Shown here piece by piece: positions 1 through 8,060 of a DNA stretch of 64,000 nt. Source of the stretch: Anaerolineae bacterium (GTDB taxonomy: Bacteria; Chloroflexota; Anaerolineae; Aggregatilineales; Aggregatilineaceae); assembly GCA_018432315.1 (NCBI GenBank), contig JAHDLB010000023.1, forward strand, positions 124,001 through 188,000. The letters are read 5' to 3'. Under the pieces are notes generated by a model. The model worked only from the letters and a program-made list of their open reading frames with translations. It made no database searches and was not told the DNA's origin. A program made the position numbers and the translations under genes. Each line of letters begins with the position of its first letter. Position 1 is the stretch's first letter.

Positions 1-194
1 AGCAGAGTGCCGGCTTCAGTCAAGCGCAGCACTCTGCCGGAGCGATCGAACAACTCGACACCCAGGCCACGTTCCAGCGCCTTGATATGATGGCTGATCG
101 TCGGCTGGGTGAGGCTCAGTTGTATCGCCGCCTCGGAAAAGCTCATCCGCTGAGCAACGTGCAGAAATGTCTGTAATTTTGTCAAGTCAATCAT
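1..194 (-). CDS. LysR-family transcriptional regulator, N-terminal part
   Basis: This is the winged helix-turn-helix start of a LysR-type regulator; the rest lies beyond the window edge. The translation begins MIDLTKLQTFLHVAQ and continues through SFSEAAIQLSLTQPTISHH, the usual LysR recognition-helix pattern, then GVELFDRSGR, the typical wing. It is the last visible member of a minus-strand run of metallocofactor-like genes, 33 bases after the VKOR-like gene, so it may be cotranscribed with them or regulate them. The effector cannot be inferred because the ligand-binding half is missing. Confidence 0.85.
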   Translation of the reverse strand, partial: MIDLTKLQTFLHVAQRMSFSEAAIQLSLTQPTISHHIKALERGLGVELFDRSGRVLRLTEAGTL

Positions 195-227
195 CGCTTG
201 TCTCATTCCGAGAATCTAGCCGGTGGT

Positions 228-467
228 TCACCAATCCGGCTGGTTGCTTCGGTAGGGTCGCCGTGCCAGTCTATCGGCCAGGCGGTTGACCGCGGTCCAT
301 CCGTCTGGCCTGTGCAGGCTGAGGATCAGGATCATCATGGCCGATGTCAGGCACCAGGCGCAGGTCGCCCCGGTTACGAACGGCTCCAGGAACGTCAGGT
401 AGATGGAAAACACGGTGCCGAACAAGTATAGGCCGAGTAACAAGGCCAGCACGAACGCCTTTCTCAT
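228..467 (-). CDS. Short vitamin K epoxide reductase (VKOR)-like membrane protein
   Basis: A 79-residue protein with two hydrophobic segments. The second carries GATCAWCLTSA, matching the CxxC active site of the VKOR family, preceded by the family-like stretch YLTFLEPFV. Full-length bacterial VKOR proteins have four or five membrane helices and about 140 or more residues. This one holds only the C-terminal helix pair, so it is either a minimal redox protein or a truncated one. The start is supported by GGAGG upstream and by an ATGA overlap with the stop of the DUF364 gene, which implies translational coupling. A thiol/disulfide role for the operon is inference. Confidence 0.7.
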   Translation of the reverse strand: MRKAFVLALLLGLYLFGTVFSIYLTFLEPFVTGATCAWCLTSAMMILILSLHRPDGWTAVNRLADRLARRPYRSNQPDW

Positions 468-1231
468 ACATCCTCCCCAAATGCGGTTCCTTCCCGACTC
501 ATGGTGACCAGCCGCACACCAGCCCGGTGAACCTGGCGGAAATTGGCCCCTTGTTTGATGGCGGCCAGCACGCGGTCGATGTCCGTAACAACCGACCCGG
601 ATAGCAGGTCGATACCATGTTCGAACAACAGGGGGCTGAGCGGCGTACTCGGTCCCAAGAGCAGGACGGTCGCCGCCGGACTGCACAGATGTAGCAGGTT
701 TTCCAGGGTGTGATTGACCAGACTCATGCTCGTGATAGCGACGATGTCGGCTTGCGGCAGAATGTCCGGCGCGGCTTCGGCGGGCAGTTCGTCATCTTTG
801 GGCTGAAGCTCCAGCACAAACAGCCGCTCGAGGCGGGATCGCAGGGCTGGGATGAACGGAAAACTGCCGACCAGCGCGATAGTTTTTCCCTGGCCACGGG
901 CAGCAATCACCTCTTCGGCGTTCACATCATGCCAGCGATCTGGTTGAGGCAGCAGCAGGGCATTGATCGCCGCCACACCGATGCTCACCAGGGGGGGCTG
1001 TTCCGAATGGGCCAGCCGCGCCAGTTCCCGTGCTGAGAGCGCATGCAATTGTCCCGCTTGAGGAACATCGGGGTTCGCCGAATGGTTGTGCGGCCCGGTT
1101 ACCGTTGACGCCAACCCGCAGCGCACCTGCCCATCCGACCGGATTACAACGGCTGTCCAGTGCAGCCCGATGCACACATCGAGCACATCACCGTCGGGAA
1201 GTGCCGCCAACAGATCATCAACTAACTGCAT
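464..1231 (-). CDS. DUF364/DUF4213 putative heavy-metal-chelation protein
   Basis: The 255-residue product has the two-part layout of the DUF4213/DUF364 family: an enolase-like N-terminal part with SIGVAAINALLLP at about residues 83-95, and a Rossmann-like C-terminal part with IALVGSFPFI, DIVAITSMSLVN and TVLLLGPSTPLSP. The family is described as putative heavy-metal chelation and is often found near molybdenum, tungsten or nickel genes; its biochemistry is unresolved. Here it sits between a NifX-like protein and a VKOR-like protein, in keeping with metal or cofactor handling. No transmembrane segment or signal peptide is seen. Confidence 0.75.
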   Translation of the reverse strand: MQLVDDLLAALPDGDVLDVCIGLHWTAVVIRSDGQVRCGLASTVTGPHNHSANPDVPQAGQLHALSARELARLAHSEQPPLVSIGVAAINALLLPQPDRWHDVNAEEVIAARGQGKTIALVGSFPFIPALRSRLERLFVLELQPKDDELPAEAAPDILPQADIVAITSMSLVNHTLENLLHLCSPAATVLLLGPSTPLSPLLFEHGIDLLSGSVVTDIDRVLAAIKQGANFRQVHRAGVRLVTMSREGTAFGEDV

Positions 1232-1351
1232 GTTACCTCGTTGACGTAGATGTGGGCCAGGATGTTATGCCACATTTCACGCAGCGCCCGGCTGATTCGA
1301 TCATCAGGCACGTAAACCTTGCTCGTCCGGGCCGGCAGGATACAGTCTCGC

Positions 1352-1756
1352 CTAGTGAAGCCGGTCTGTATAATCGGTCAGCGTGCCGCCAAGATAAGCC
1401 TTGACCGCTTCTTCGGCACTGGCAAGGTCGGTCACGAAGGGGCGGATGTTGGCCTGTTCCATGGCGAGGTACGCTCCCCGTCCCATCCCGCGCACGATGA
1501 TCACGTCGCAGTCCTGGATCGCGTCGATCATGCGCGCGTGCTTGGCATCCGAGTGTGCGCCAAAGCCATGCCCGCGCGGATCGTCTTCCGATTCGTGCTC
1601 GTGATCCTGATGCGCGAATTGGCGGTGGCCCACCTTGTCGCGCAGTTCTTTCGTGACGATTGTTCCATCTTCGATGGTAAAAACGAGGTAGTAGGGTGCA
1701 CGGCCAAAATGCTGGCTGATGGTCTGGCTGTCTTCCGTGATGACTGCAATTTTCAT
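1352..1756 (-). CDS. NifX/NifB-type dinitrogenase iron-molybdenum cofactor-binding protein
   Basis: The 134-residue product starts MKIAVITEDSQTISQHFGRA and later has VIIVRGMGRGAYLAMEQA, the start and the glycine-rich loop expected of the NifX/NafY/Mo-Fe cofactor-binding fold. A histidine- and acid-rich linker (HQDHEHESEDD, then GHGFGAHSD) sits in the middle, where this family often carries metal ligands. No nif structural genes are present, so this is not a nitrogenase gene. Such small proteins also occur beside Mrp-type ATPases and carry Fe-S or Mo clusters in anaerobes. ATG was chosen because the in-frame upstream extension does not resemble the family. Confidence 0.8.
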   Translation of the reverse strand: MKIAVITEDSQTISQHFGRAPYYLVFTIEDGTIVTKELRDKVGHRQFAHQDHEHESEDDPRGHGFGAHSDAKHARMIDAIQDCDVIIVRGMGRGAYLAMEQANIRPFVTDLASAEEAVKAYLGGTLTDYTDRLH

Positions 1757-1799
1757 GTTCGGTTTCTTTCCTTCTAGGTGTTTGCTGACCTGACTGCAC

Positions 1800-2627
1800 T
1801 TAACCCACCGCTGAGTCAGCGGGGGATTGGAACTCGAGAATGGTGCCCGTGCCGATGGAGACGAAGTCGTCGCCATATGCCTCTGCGAATGCCGTAATGG
1901 CCTGCTCGCCCGTGCAGTGACAGGGACCGACGCGTTCCACACCCAGGCGGCGGAACGCCTGGATAATGGATGCGATCTCGGCGCGGGTCTTGTCCTTCAG
2001 ATGGAAACCTCCCAGGACAAGGTGAATCGGCTTGTCCGATGTCTCTTTGACGCGTTCGATGATCGCGACGATGCCGGGATGAGCGCAGCCGGTCACAATG
2101 ACCATGCCCTGCTCGATCTCGATGGCGATGGCCTGTTCGGGTGTGCTCCCGTTCATCTCACCCGTGGTGAAGATCCCATCTGCGGTGATCTGATCGGGAG
2201 TTGCTTCAACGACGGTAACCGTTCGAGCAACCTGCCGCTTGAATGCCTCCGGAAACGAAGGCAGCACGATCACCTCGGGCCGCGCGGGCGTGGCCAGCAG
2301 CGCATCCAGTCCGCCGGTGTGGTCGTGATGAATGTGCGAGAGCACAACGCTTTCGATGGCCAGTGGATCGATGTTCAGCGCGGCCATGTTGGCCACAAGC
2401 GCCTCGCCATCGGCGCCGGTATCGAACAGGAGGGTGTGCCCCTGATACTCGATGAGGGCTGCGAACCCCCAACCGGCTGTCAACCCTGGTTCGTAGAGGC
2501 TGTTTTCATAGATAATCGTGATGGTCAGGTCCGCTTGGGTTGACATCGGAGTCTCTCCCCTGACTGGCGCCGACAGACTGCCAGACATTATGGCGAACAA
2601 CAGGACGGTCGCGGCCAATCTAATCAT
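1800..2627 (-). CDS. Metallo-beta-lactamase-fold hydrolase, dihydropterin-synthase-like subgroup
   Basis: The HxHxDH-type metal motif is seen as SHIHHDHTGG, followed by VIVTGCAHPGI, LVLGGFHL and GPCHCTGE. The GCAHPG and GGFHL blocks are typical of the subgroup named after 7,8-dihydropterin-6-methyl-4-(beta-D-ribofuranosyl)aminobenzene-5'-phosphate synthase. From this start there is a hydrophobic leader (IRLAATVLLFAIMSGSLSA) that could be a signal peptide, unusual for the subgroup. The start overlaps the stop of the CooC-like gene by eight bases. The substrate is unknown. In many anaerobes such enzymes travel with NifX-like proteins and Mrp/CooC ATPases. Confidence 0.78.
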   Translation of the reverse strand: MIRLAATVLLFAIMSGSLSAPVRGETPMSTQADLTITIIYENSLYEPGLTAGWGFAALIEYQGHTLLFDTGADGEALVANMAALNIDPLAIESVVLSHIHHDHTGGLDALLATPARPEVIVLPSFPEAFKRQVARTVTVVEATPDQITADGIFTTGEMNGSTPEQAIAIEIEQGMVIVTGCAHPGIVAIIERVKETSDKPIHLVLGGFHLKDKTRAEIASIIQAFRRLGVERVGPCHCTGEQAITAFAEAYGDDFVSIGTGTILEFQSPADSAVG

Positions 2628-3522
2628 GGCGAACAACGGATCGCTCCAACTCATCGATCACCGACTGAATCTCACGGTAAGCTGGCTCGCTGTCAAGTGC
2701 CGAGCCGGTCAGCCACGCCATGGCGATAGCCGGATCGGTGTGAATGACGCCCAACGCCCGCAGACCGTGTTCGTCCAGCGCGCTCCGCAGGTAGTCTTCC
2801 ATCTGCTGGCTCGCGACGCGGTTCAACACGAACAGGACACCCTGGATGGACGCGTCTCGGAAGATGGCGTTCGCCAGCTCGACCATCTTCGGTGACGCGA
2901 GGTGGTCGGTGGCGGGGAGTTCTCCAGCCTGGATTTGTGCGACCATGTGCTGCATGTCAGCCGCCATCTGGATCGCGGCGTTGGTAGGATCCACCACCAC
3001 GACGGCCCAATCGAGGCTGGTAATCGCACCTCGTGCCGAGTCCTCGAACCCGGCTTTGAAGTCCACCAACATCACGGCTCTGTCGGGTGGTCCCCCGATG
3101 GTGACGTCGCGGGCGATTTTGGCTACCGGGCCATCACAACCCGCGCCCGGTCCCTGGTCCCCGATCTTGCCCGCGATGAGATAGTGGATCCCGTTAGGGG
3201 TCCGCGCGTAATAGGTATCCGGCAGCGTATCCCAGCGGATCACAGCGTTGGGCAGCCGTGTCGGATCATCAACCGGGCAGCTGACCTGCCCGCCACGGAA
3301 CACCACGCCGCCGAAGTAGTCCGTGAGCGGGGCGGGCGGGCGATCGATACCGAGCGCCCGGTGCAGCCCGACATTAGTCGAGTCGGCATCCAGGATCGTC
3401 ACCTCATAACCGCGCGCCGCTAGCGTCCGCGCCAGCAAGGTCGTGACGGTGCTTTTCCCCGATCCACCCTTGCCAAACATCCCCATCTTCATTCCAGCCA
3501 GCCCATACACCTTTTCGATCAT
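2620..3522 (-). CDS. CooC/MinD-type P-loop ATPase
   Basis: The deviant Walker A motif FGKGGSGKST is near residue 16, followed by VTILDADSTNVGLHRALG, the switch I/A' region of the SIMIBI class, and later VDFKAGFEDSARG and FVLNRVAS. The layout matches CooC-type ATPases that insert nickel into carbon monoxide dehydrogenase, and the related MinD/Mrp proteins. No CODH gene is visible, so the client is unknown. A GCDGP stretch could hold a metal-binding cysteine. Tight packing with the MBL hydrolase and the NifX-like gene suggests a metallocofactor maturation complex; that is inference. Confidence 0.8.
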   Translation of the reverse strand: MIEKVYGLAGMKMGMFGKGGSGKSTVTTLLARTLAARGYEVTILDADSTNVGLHRALGIDRPPAPLTDYFGGVVFRGGQVSCPVDDPTRLPNAVIRWDTLPDTYYARTPNGIHYLIAGKIGDQGPGAGCDGPVAKIARDVTIGGPPDRAVMLVDFKAGFEDSARGAITSLDWAVVVVDPTNAAIQMAADMQHMVAQIQAGELPATDHLASPKMVELANAIFRDASIQGVLFVLNRVASQQMEDYLRSALDEHGLRALGVIHTDPAIAMAWLTGSALDSEPAYREIQSVIDELERSVVRHD

Positions 3523-3554
3523 GCCGTGTTCCCTTTTGTCGAAATGCGCCTGTC

Positions 3555-4562
3555 TTATCCGTCTTTCGTTTTGTGTCTGCGCGGCTGCCTGGGATCGACA
3601 GCCATGCTCTGAACCTCCGTTGGATAGTGGGAAGGAGCCGCACTCCAGAAATGCACGCCATAGCGCTCCACGACCTGCGCGCGTCCACTCTGTCGAAGGT
3701 CGGCCAGCACATCGCCTGACCTGCCCGGTGCCGCCTGTTCCAACGCTCGCTCTAGCTCTTCCTGGCGCATGGGGTGGCGCGTGATGATGCCTGTCACCGC
3801 GTCAGCCAGGTTCGCAGCGCCGCTCAGATCAAACGTGCCCGCCGCGGGGTGCAGCACATGCGTCACGTCGCCCAGGATTGCCAGCGCGCGCAGGATGCCG
3901 TCTTCGTCAGCAGGCCGAACCCAGGTCTCCGCCGGCGGACGGGTGGGCAGGCTGATATGAATCTCATCTGGCTCTACCCGGCGCAAGATACTGGCGATGT
4001 CCTGCAAAGCCCGTTCGGTGTCATTCAGGCCGCGCACGAGCATTACCTCGACCCATAATTTCCCGTCGTACTCCTGCCGGAACCGCATCATGCCGGTGAC
4101 CAGTCGCCGGAAGGTGGCGGCGGGATGCGGGCGGTTGATGTGTTGGTACAGCTTCGATGTGCCCGCATCCAGGGTGGGCAGCACCGCATCGGCGGCGGCG
4201 AGATCGCGCCGCATCTCGGCATCGTAAAGCCACGACCCGTTGGTGATTACTGCGACAGGAATGTCGGTCGCGGCTTTGACCTGCGCGATCAGCCAACCGA
4301 TGCCGGCGTGCAGCGTTGGCTCGCCGGACCCGACAAACGTCACCCAGTCGATCTCGCCTGGTTGGTGCGCCCGCAGCGCCTGTTGAACCTCTGCCAGGAT
4401 GTCAGCCGAGGGACTATAGTCTGCCCGTTTGTGCACCACGGGCTGTGTACGACCCAACTGGCAGTAGAAGCAGTTCCAGTTGCAGGTTTTGAGCGGGATC
4501 GTGTCGATTCCCAGCGATTGTCCCAACCGGCGTGATGGCACCGGACCGAAGACGAATTTCAT
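3555..4562 (-). CDS. Radical SAM protein (COG0731-like)
   Basis: The 335-residue protein carries the cluster motif CNWNCFYCQLG (CX3CX2C) at about residue 27, after the family-typical start FGPVPSRRLGQSLGIDTIPL. Further radical SAM landmarks are FVGSGEPTLH, close to the GGEP loop, and VITNGSWL. The head resembles the COG0731 group of wyosine-type radical SAM enzymes found widely in anaerobes, with a winged-helix-like C-terminal part. The start overlaps the stop of the peptide deformylase by ATGA. The substrate is unknown; modification of a peptide or cofactor in the metal operon is only a guess. Confidence 0.85.
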   Translation of the reverse strand: MKFVFGPVPSRRLGQSLGIDTIPLKTCNWNCFYCQLGRTQPVVHKRADYSPSADILAEVQQALRAHQPGEIDWVTFVGSGEPTLHAGIGWLIAQVKAATDIPVAVITNGSWLYDAEMRRDLAAADAVLPTLDAGTSKLYQHINRPHPAATFRRLVTGMMRFRQEYDGKLWVEVMLVRGLNDTERALQDIASILRRVEPDEIHISLPTRPPAETWVRPADEDGILRALAILGDVTHVLHPAAGTFDLSGAANLADAVTGIITRHPMRQEELERALEQAAPGRSGDVLADLRQSGRAQVVERYGVHFWSAAPSHYPTEVQSMAVDPRQPRRHKTKDG

Positions 4563-5122
4563 CGGCGCACTCTGTCCAATAAGCCCGGCACGGGAACTCG
4601 TTCAAGCGTGCCGTCTGCCCCTCGCTGGATCGTATACAGGTCCTCGGGGCGCTCGATATGGTCGATGAACAGCACCCCGTCCAGGTGATCGATCTCGTGG
4701 TGCACCAGCACGGCATCGAAGTCTTCAAAGACGTGCTCCACCATCTGGCCGGTTTCGTCGAGCGCCTTCACTTTCAGGTAGTGAGGCCGCCGCGTGGTGC
4801 CGTACAGTCCTGGAAAGCTGAGACACCCATCGAAGTCCGCGCGTTCGTCGCGCGCTTCCACGATTTCAGGATTGATAAGGGCCATGGGAATTACCGCCGT
4901 GGCATCATCCTCATCGCGCAGCCCCAACCGCACCACGACCACGCGCAGGTGCACGTTGATCTGTGGTGCGGCTAGCCCGGCACCATCCGGACAGCCCATC
5001 AGCGTGTCTTTGAGGTCCCGGACCAGGTCGCGCACGCGTTTCGTTACCTTGTTCACCGGCCTGCTTTTCCGGCGCAGGGCAGCTTCATTCGTCGCATAGA
5101 GCAAAATTTTTCGAGCTGGCAT
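4559..5122 (-). CDS. def: Peptide deformylase
   Basis: Removes the N-terminal formyl group from nascent proteins. All three family motifs are visible: GAGLAAPQI (GxGLAAPQ), DGCLSFPG (EGCLS with Glu replaced by Asp) and HHEIDHLDG (HExxH metal ligands plus catalytic Glu). The 187-residue length is normal. It is the first gene of the minus-strand operon and is translationally coupled to the radical SAM gene. Housekeeping def usually sits with fmt, so this may be a second, specialised copy. Its placement ahead of cofactor genes is unusual. Confidence 0.93.
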   Translation of the reverse strand: MPARKILLYATNEAALRRKSRPVNKVTKRVRDLVRDLKDTLMGCPDGAGLAAPQINVHLRVVVVRLGLRDEDDATAVIPMALINPEIVEARDERADFDGCLSFPGLYGTTRRPHYLKVKALDETGQMVEHVFEDFDAVLVHHEIDHLDGVLFIDHIERPEDLYTIQRGADGTLERVPVPGLLDRVRR

Positions 5123-5300
5123 AGGGCGTTACCCTTCGTCTCGTGGCCCGTGGCGACGGTCCTCCTCGATGCTCTCCCGCTATGGCACATGAGAACACTC
5201 GCATGTCGTGCGGTTCCGCAGAAGCCGTCTCATCTCGTGCCGGGCGGTAGTTGTGAAGAAAATCGAGGACAGCTTCTGAGACTATCTATCTACGTCTATT

Positions 5301-5341
5301 TTACAACTATGATGTACAACCGTCAATTTTTATAGTATAAT
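5301..5341 (+). promoter_or_regulatory. Promoter with candidate operator upstream of the first XRE-cupin gene
   Basis: The -10 box TATAAT is 34 bases before the chosen start, with a -35-like TGTACA 17 bases upstream of it. TACAAC occurs twice at a 13-base period just before and across the -35. The same block (ctattNtacaactNtNgNgtaca, then cgtcNattt) occurs at 37072-37112 before the second XRE-cupin gene. Conservation across two otherwise different intergenic regions makes it a plausible binding site for these regulators. Confidence 0.6.
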
Positions 5342-5374
5342 CAAGCGCGGTAGTGAGGAATGGTAGGTAGCATT

Positions 5375-5965
5375 ATGGTTGAAAACGTCGCTCCGAATGT
5401 GGGGCCACGCATCCGCGCTATGCGTGAGCAGCGTGGGCTGTCGCTGCGCGCGCTGGCCGAGCGCTGCGGCCTGTCGATCAACGCCATCAGTCTCATTGAG
5501 CGTGGCGAGAATTCGCCGACTGTTTCATCGCTGCATTTGTTGGCGACTGCCCTTGGGGTGAAGATCACGGACTTCTTCGAAGATTCGCACGAAAATGCCG
5601 TTGTTTATGTCCGTCACGACCAACGCCTCGCCACGCGAGGTCATGGATTGTTGATGGAAAGCCTGGGGATCGGCCTGCGCCACCAGCAGTTAGAACCCTT
5701 CATGGTCACGGTCCAGCCGGGAGCCGGCGATCCCGGCGAAACGATCGTGCATCCCGGGCAGGAATTCGTGTGTTGCCTTGAAGGGACTATCCTTTATCAA
5801 GTGGGCGAGCACACATACGATCTCGAGGCGGGCGACAGCCTGCTGTTCGACGCCACGCAGCCGCACTGTTTTCGGAATGCGGGAGAGTCACCGGCCAGGA
5901 TTCTGATAGTCTTTCAGGCCGCAGAGGGGAGACATCTGGCCCGACAGCGCCACCTGGAAGGCTAA
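5375..5965 (+). CDS. XRE-family regulator with C-terminal cupin domain (copy 1)
   Basis: The N-terminal helix-turn-helix contains RAMREQRGLSLRALAERCGL and SINAISLIERGENSPTVSSL; the C-terminal cupin contains VHPGQEFVCCLEGTI, LEAGDSLLFDATQPHCF and a C-terminal beta strand. This is the two-domain layout of regulators that sense a small ligand or metal through a cupin barrel. GGTAGGT before the internal ATG supports this start; an in-frame ATG 15 bases earlier is possible. It is divergent from the def operon and closely related to the regulator at 37.2 kb; the end DGHLARQRHL/GRHLARQRHL is nearly identical. Control of the adjacent operon is inferred from position. Confidence 0.88.
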   Translation: MVENVAPNVGPRIRAMREQRGLSLRALAERCGLSINAISLIERGENSPTVSSLHLLATALGVKITDFFEDSHENAVVYVRHDQRLATRGHGLLMESLGIGLRHQQLEPFMVTVQPGAGDPGETIVHPGQEFVCCLEGTILYQVGEHTYDLEAGDSLLFDATQPHCFRNAGESPARILIVFQAAEGRHLARQRHLEG

Positions 5966-6092
5966 GTGTTGTGGGCCGAACGCCATACCGTGGCCGACCG
6001 AAAAGCAGTGGTGACGCTCTCTCGCCGTGAGGGACGAACAGGAGCATCGATACGCGCTCACGCCTGCCTGTGCACTCGCGTGTCTTCCTGAA

Positions 6093-6629
6093 CTATTCAC
6101 ATTTGTCGTCACACGAGCCGGTTTTTCCGCAAAGTTGCTCAATTCCCGTAATGTCATAACTGGACGACGAGGGAGTGTGAAACGACTGAAACGAGCCGTG
6201 AACACGTTCCCGGTTGTAGTCGTCCTGGTACTCGCCTAACTGAGCGTTCAGCTCTTCAAGCGATTGGGTTAGGTCGGCAACCGCATACGACTCCTGCAAC
6301 GTTGCCTTCTGCCCCCGCTCCACCTTGCCGTTGAGATGGGGTGAACGGGCGCGCTTGGGATGCCAGTTGATGCCCCACTGAGCCAGTGTTTCGCGTACAT
6401 CGTAGGCGGTGAACTCCCTGCCCCGATCGGTCTGGATACGCTGAATAGGGAACGGCATTTCCTCGACAATGTGCGGGAGAAACTTCAGCTTGTTTGCGGC
6501 TGTGCGGTGGGGATATAGCCTCGCAACCTGGTAACGTGTGCCATCGTCGATGGCCGTGTACGGATAGTTCCCGTTAGCGATTTTGATGGTGTCCACCTGC
6601 AAGCGTTCGCCGGGCACGCGCCGCGGCAC
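6093..6629 (-). pseudogene. Truncated integrase-core (DDE) transposase, IS481/IS3-like
   Basis: The DDE core is readable: VDTIKI (first Asp), IQTDRGREF (second Asp) and HLNGKVERGQ (Glu), followed by the family-typical DYNRERVHGS. The N-terminal helix-turn-helix part is missing, and the C-terminus diverges after HGSFQ, where family members have a further conserved block. No terminal inverted repeats were found. It is a dead insertion-sequence fragment between the regulator and the apbE gene, marking the edge of the organohalide locus. Confidence 0.75.
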
Positions 6630-6759
6630 ACCTCCGAATTGACTTACAGCTTCAATCGAAGGACCTCCGTAGGCGAGATTCGGGATGTCCGTGAGGTCTT
6701 TTGCTTCTCGATGACCACTGTCTCAAACCTGGCGCTCGTCCTGGCGGAGACCGGCGAAT

Positions 6760-7803
6760 TCACAGGCGCGGAAAAGCTGCGGATTGAGTCTGGCTGCCGT
6801 CTTTGCCTACCAGCAGCCCCTCAACGTCTGGCAGGCGGGCTAGCAGAGTGAGCGTTTTGTCTGCGCCGAGCACGATTGCCGCCGTTGCCAGCGCGTCCGC
6901 ATCGCACGCGGTGGGCGCGATCACGCTCGCGCTGCTGAGTTCCAGCGGAGAAGCGCCTGTGCCGGGCATAAGGATATGGTGCAGGCGAAAATCGGGCGTG
7001 AAGGCTTGCATATAGTCTCCGGAGGTTGCCAGCGCACAGTCGCGAAGCTGTGCCACACCGAGCGCGCGATCGATCATCGAGTCGCGGGGCGCTTGCAGCC
7101 CAACCTGCCAGGGGCGATCACCTGCCATCCCCTGCGCCTGCATATCGCCACCCAACTCGACCAGCACCTGCTCGAAGCCGCGCCGCCGCAGCTCATGCGC
7201 GCCCTGGTCGATAATGTACCCCTTGGCAATACCATCCAGCGTGATCGCCATGCCGGGCTGGCGCAGGTGGATACGATCCGCGCTCACGTCGATGTCACGG
7301 AAATTCACCAGGGCGCGCAGCCGGGCGACCTCATCTGTGGCAGGCAAGCCGCCCGTTAACGCATGGTGGCGGTACAGCGCCAGGACCGGCTCAACCGTCA
7401 CGTCAAACGCACCGCCCGTCAGCGCGCCAAAATGCAATGCCCGCTGCAGCACGTCGACCAGCGCGGGATGCGGATCGCGCAGGTCGCCGCTGCGGTTGAG
7501 GTGCGAAAGCTGGCTGTCGGTCCGGAACCGGCTCATTACGCTTTCCAGCACGGCCATCGTGGAAAACGTCGCTTCAATTGCCGCCTGGGCCGCGTCCGCG
7601 CGATCGGTGATGAGCGTGATGTTGGCAACAGTGCCCAGCAGCAGGCGGGTCGTCTGGATGCGGTGGAGTCGCCGTTCGGTGTGTAAGGCGTCGACTCCCA
7701 ACGCCCCGGCCCCGGCAAGCGATCCCGCAACGGCCACGATCTTCAAGAACTGGCGGCGCGCGAAGCGCGGATTCAAATGATCACCGGTGCGTTCAGTGTT
7801 CAT
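6760..7803 (-). CDS. apbE: FAD:protein FMN transferase (ApbE), Tat-exported
   Basis: Transfers FMN from FAD covalently onto a threonine of target flavoproteins outside the membrane. ApbE landmarks are GTVANITLIT, SRFRTDSQLSHLNRSG, FDVTVEPVLALY, ITLDGIAKGYIID, VELGGDMQAQG and the C-terminal ADALATAAIVLG. A twin-arginine leader (ARRQFLKIVAVAGSLAG) points to Tat export. It follows the gene for an FMN-binding membrane protein whose SGATVSS site is the expected target. That pairing, within an rdh operon, supports a role in flavinylating the RdhC-type partner. Start ATG has A/G-rich sequence upstream. Confidence 0.9.
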   Translation of the reverse strand: MNTERTGDHLNPRFARRQFLKIVAVAGSLAGAGALGVDALHTERRLHRIQTTRLLLGTVANITLITDRADAAQAAIEATFSTMAVLESVMSRFRTDSQLSHLNRSGDLRDPHPALVDVLQRALHFGALTGGAFDVTVEPVLALYRHHALTGGLPATDEVARLRALVNFRDIDVSADRIHLRQPGMAITLDGIAKGYIIDQGAHELRRRGFEQVLVELGGDMQAQGMAGDRPWQVGLQAPRDSMIDRALGVAQLRDCALATSGDYMQAFTPDFRLHHILMPGTGASPLELSSASVIAPTACDADALATAAIVLGADKTLTLLARLPDVEGLLVGKDGSQTQSAAFPRL

Positions 7804-7811
7804 CGTTCCCC

Positions 7812-8060
7812 CTAAAACGTGAGCGTCGGCAGCTTTGTGCGTGGATCGATGGTCGGCAGTGGAGCCGGCGGGACCGCGGAAGGCGTCGGCGTGGTCTGCC
7901 GGTAGGTATGGGCGGGATAGCCCTGCGCGTCTTCCGTCGTGGCGGTCATCCCCGCGTCGTTGAAGGCAGTGATCAGGGTAAGCGCCACCAGCACAAAGCA
8001 CGCTGCTGCAAAAGCGATCAGGAGCCCTTCCGGGAGGCGCGATTGTTTCGATTTACCCAT
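7812..8060 (-). CDS. Small single-span membrane protein in the rdh operon
   Basis: An 82-residue protein with one hydrophobic segment (LLIAFAAACFVLVALTLITAF, about residues 12-32) after a basic N-terminus, followed by a short Pro/Thr-rich outer tail. No family is recognised. The reading frame overlaps the end of the preceding RdhC-like gene by 43 bases and ends eight bases before apbE, so it is embedded in the operon. A later start cannot be excluded. It could be an extra membrane component of the respiratory chain; nothing in the sequence proves it. Confidence 0.5.
   Translation of the reverse strand: MGKSKQSRLPEGLLIAFAAACFVLVALTLITAFNDAGMTATTEDAQGYPAHTYRQTTPTPSAVPPAPLPTIDPRTKLPTLTF

Noticed and set aside
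1233-1351. Possible small minus-strand gene between the NifX-like and DUF364 genes
   Set aside because: The frame ending REMWHNILAHIYVNEV reads well, but it has no start codon in a good place and under 50 codons.
1352-3522. Reading the NifX-like and CooC-like genes as part of a nitrogenase or CODH cluster
   Set aside because: No nifHDK, nifB or cooS gene is in the window; the neighbours fit a general metallocofactor operon better.
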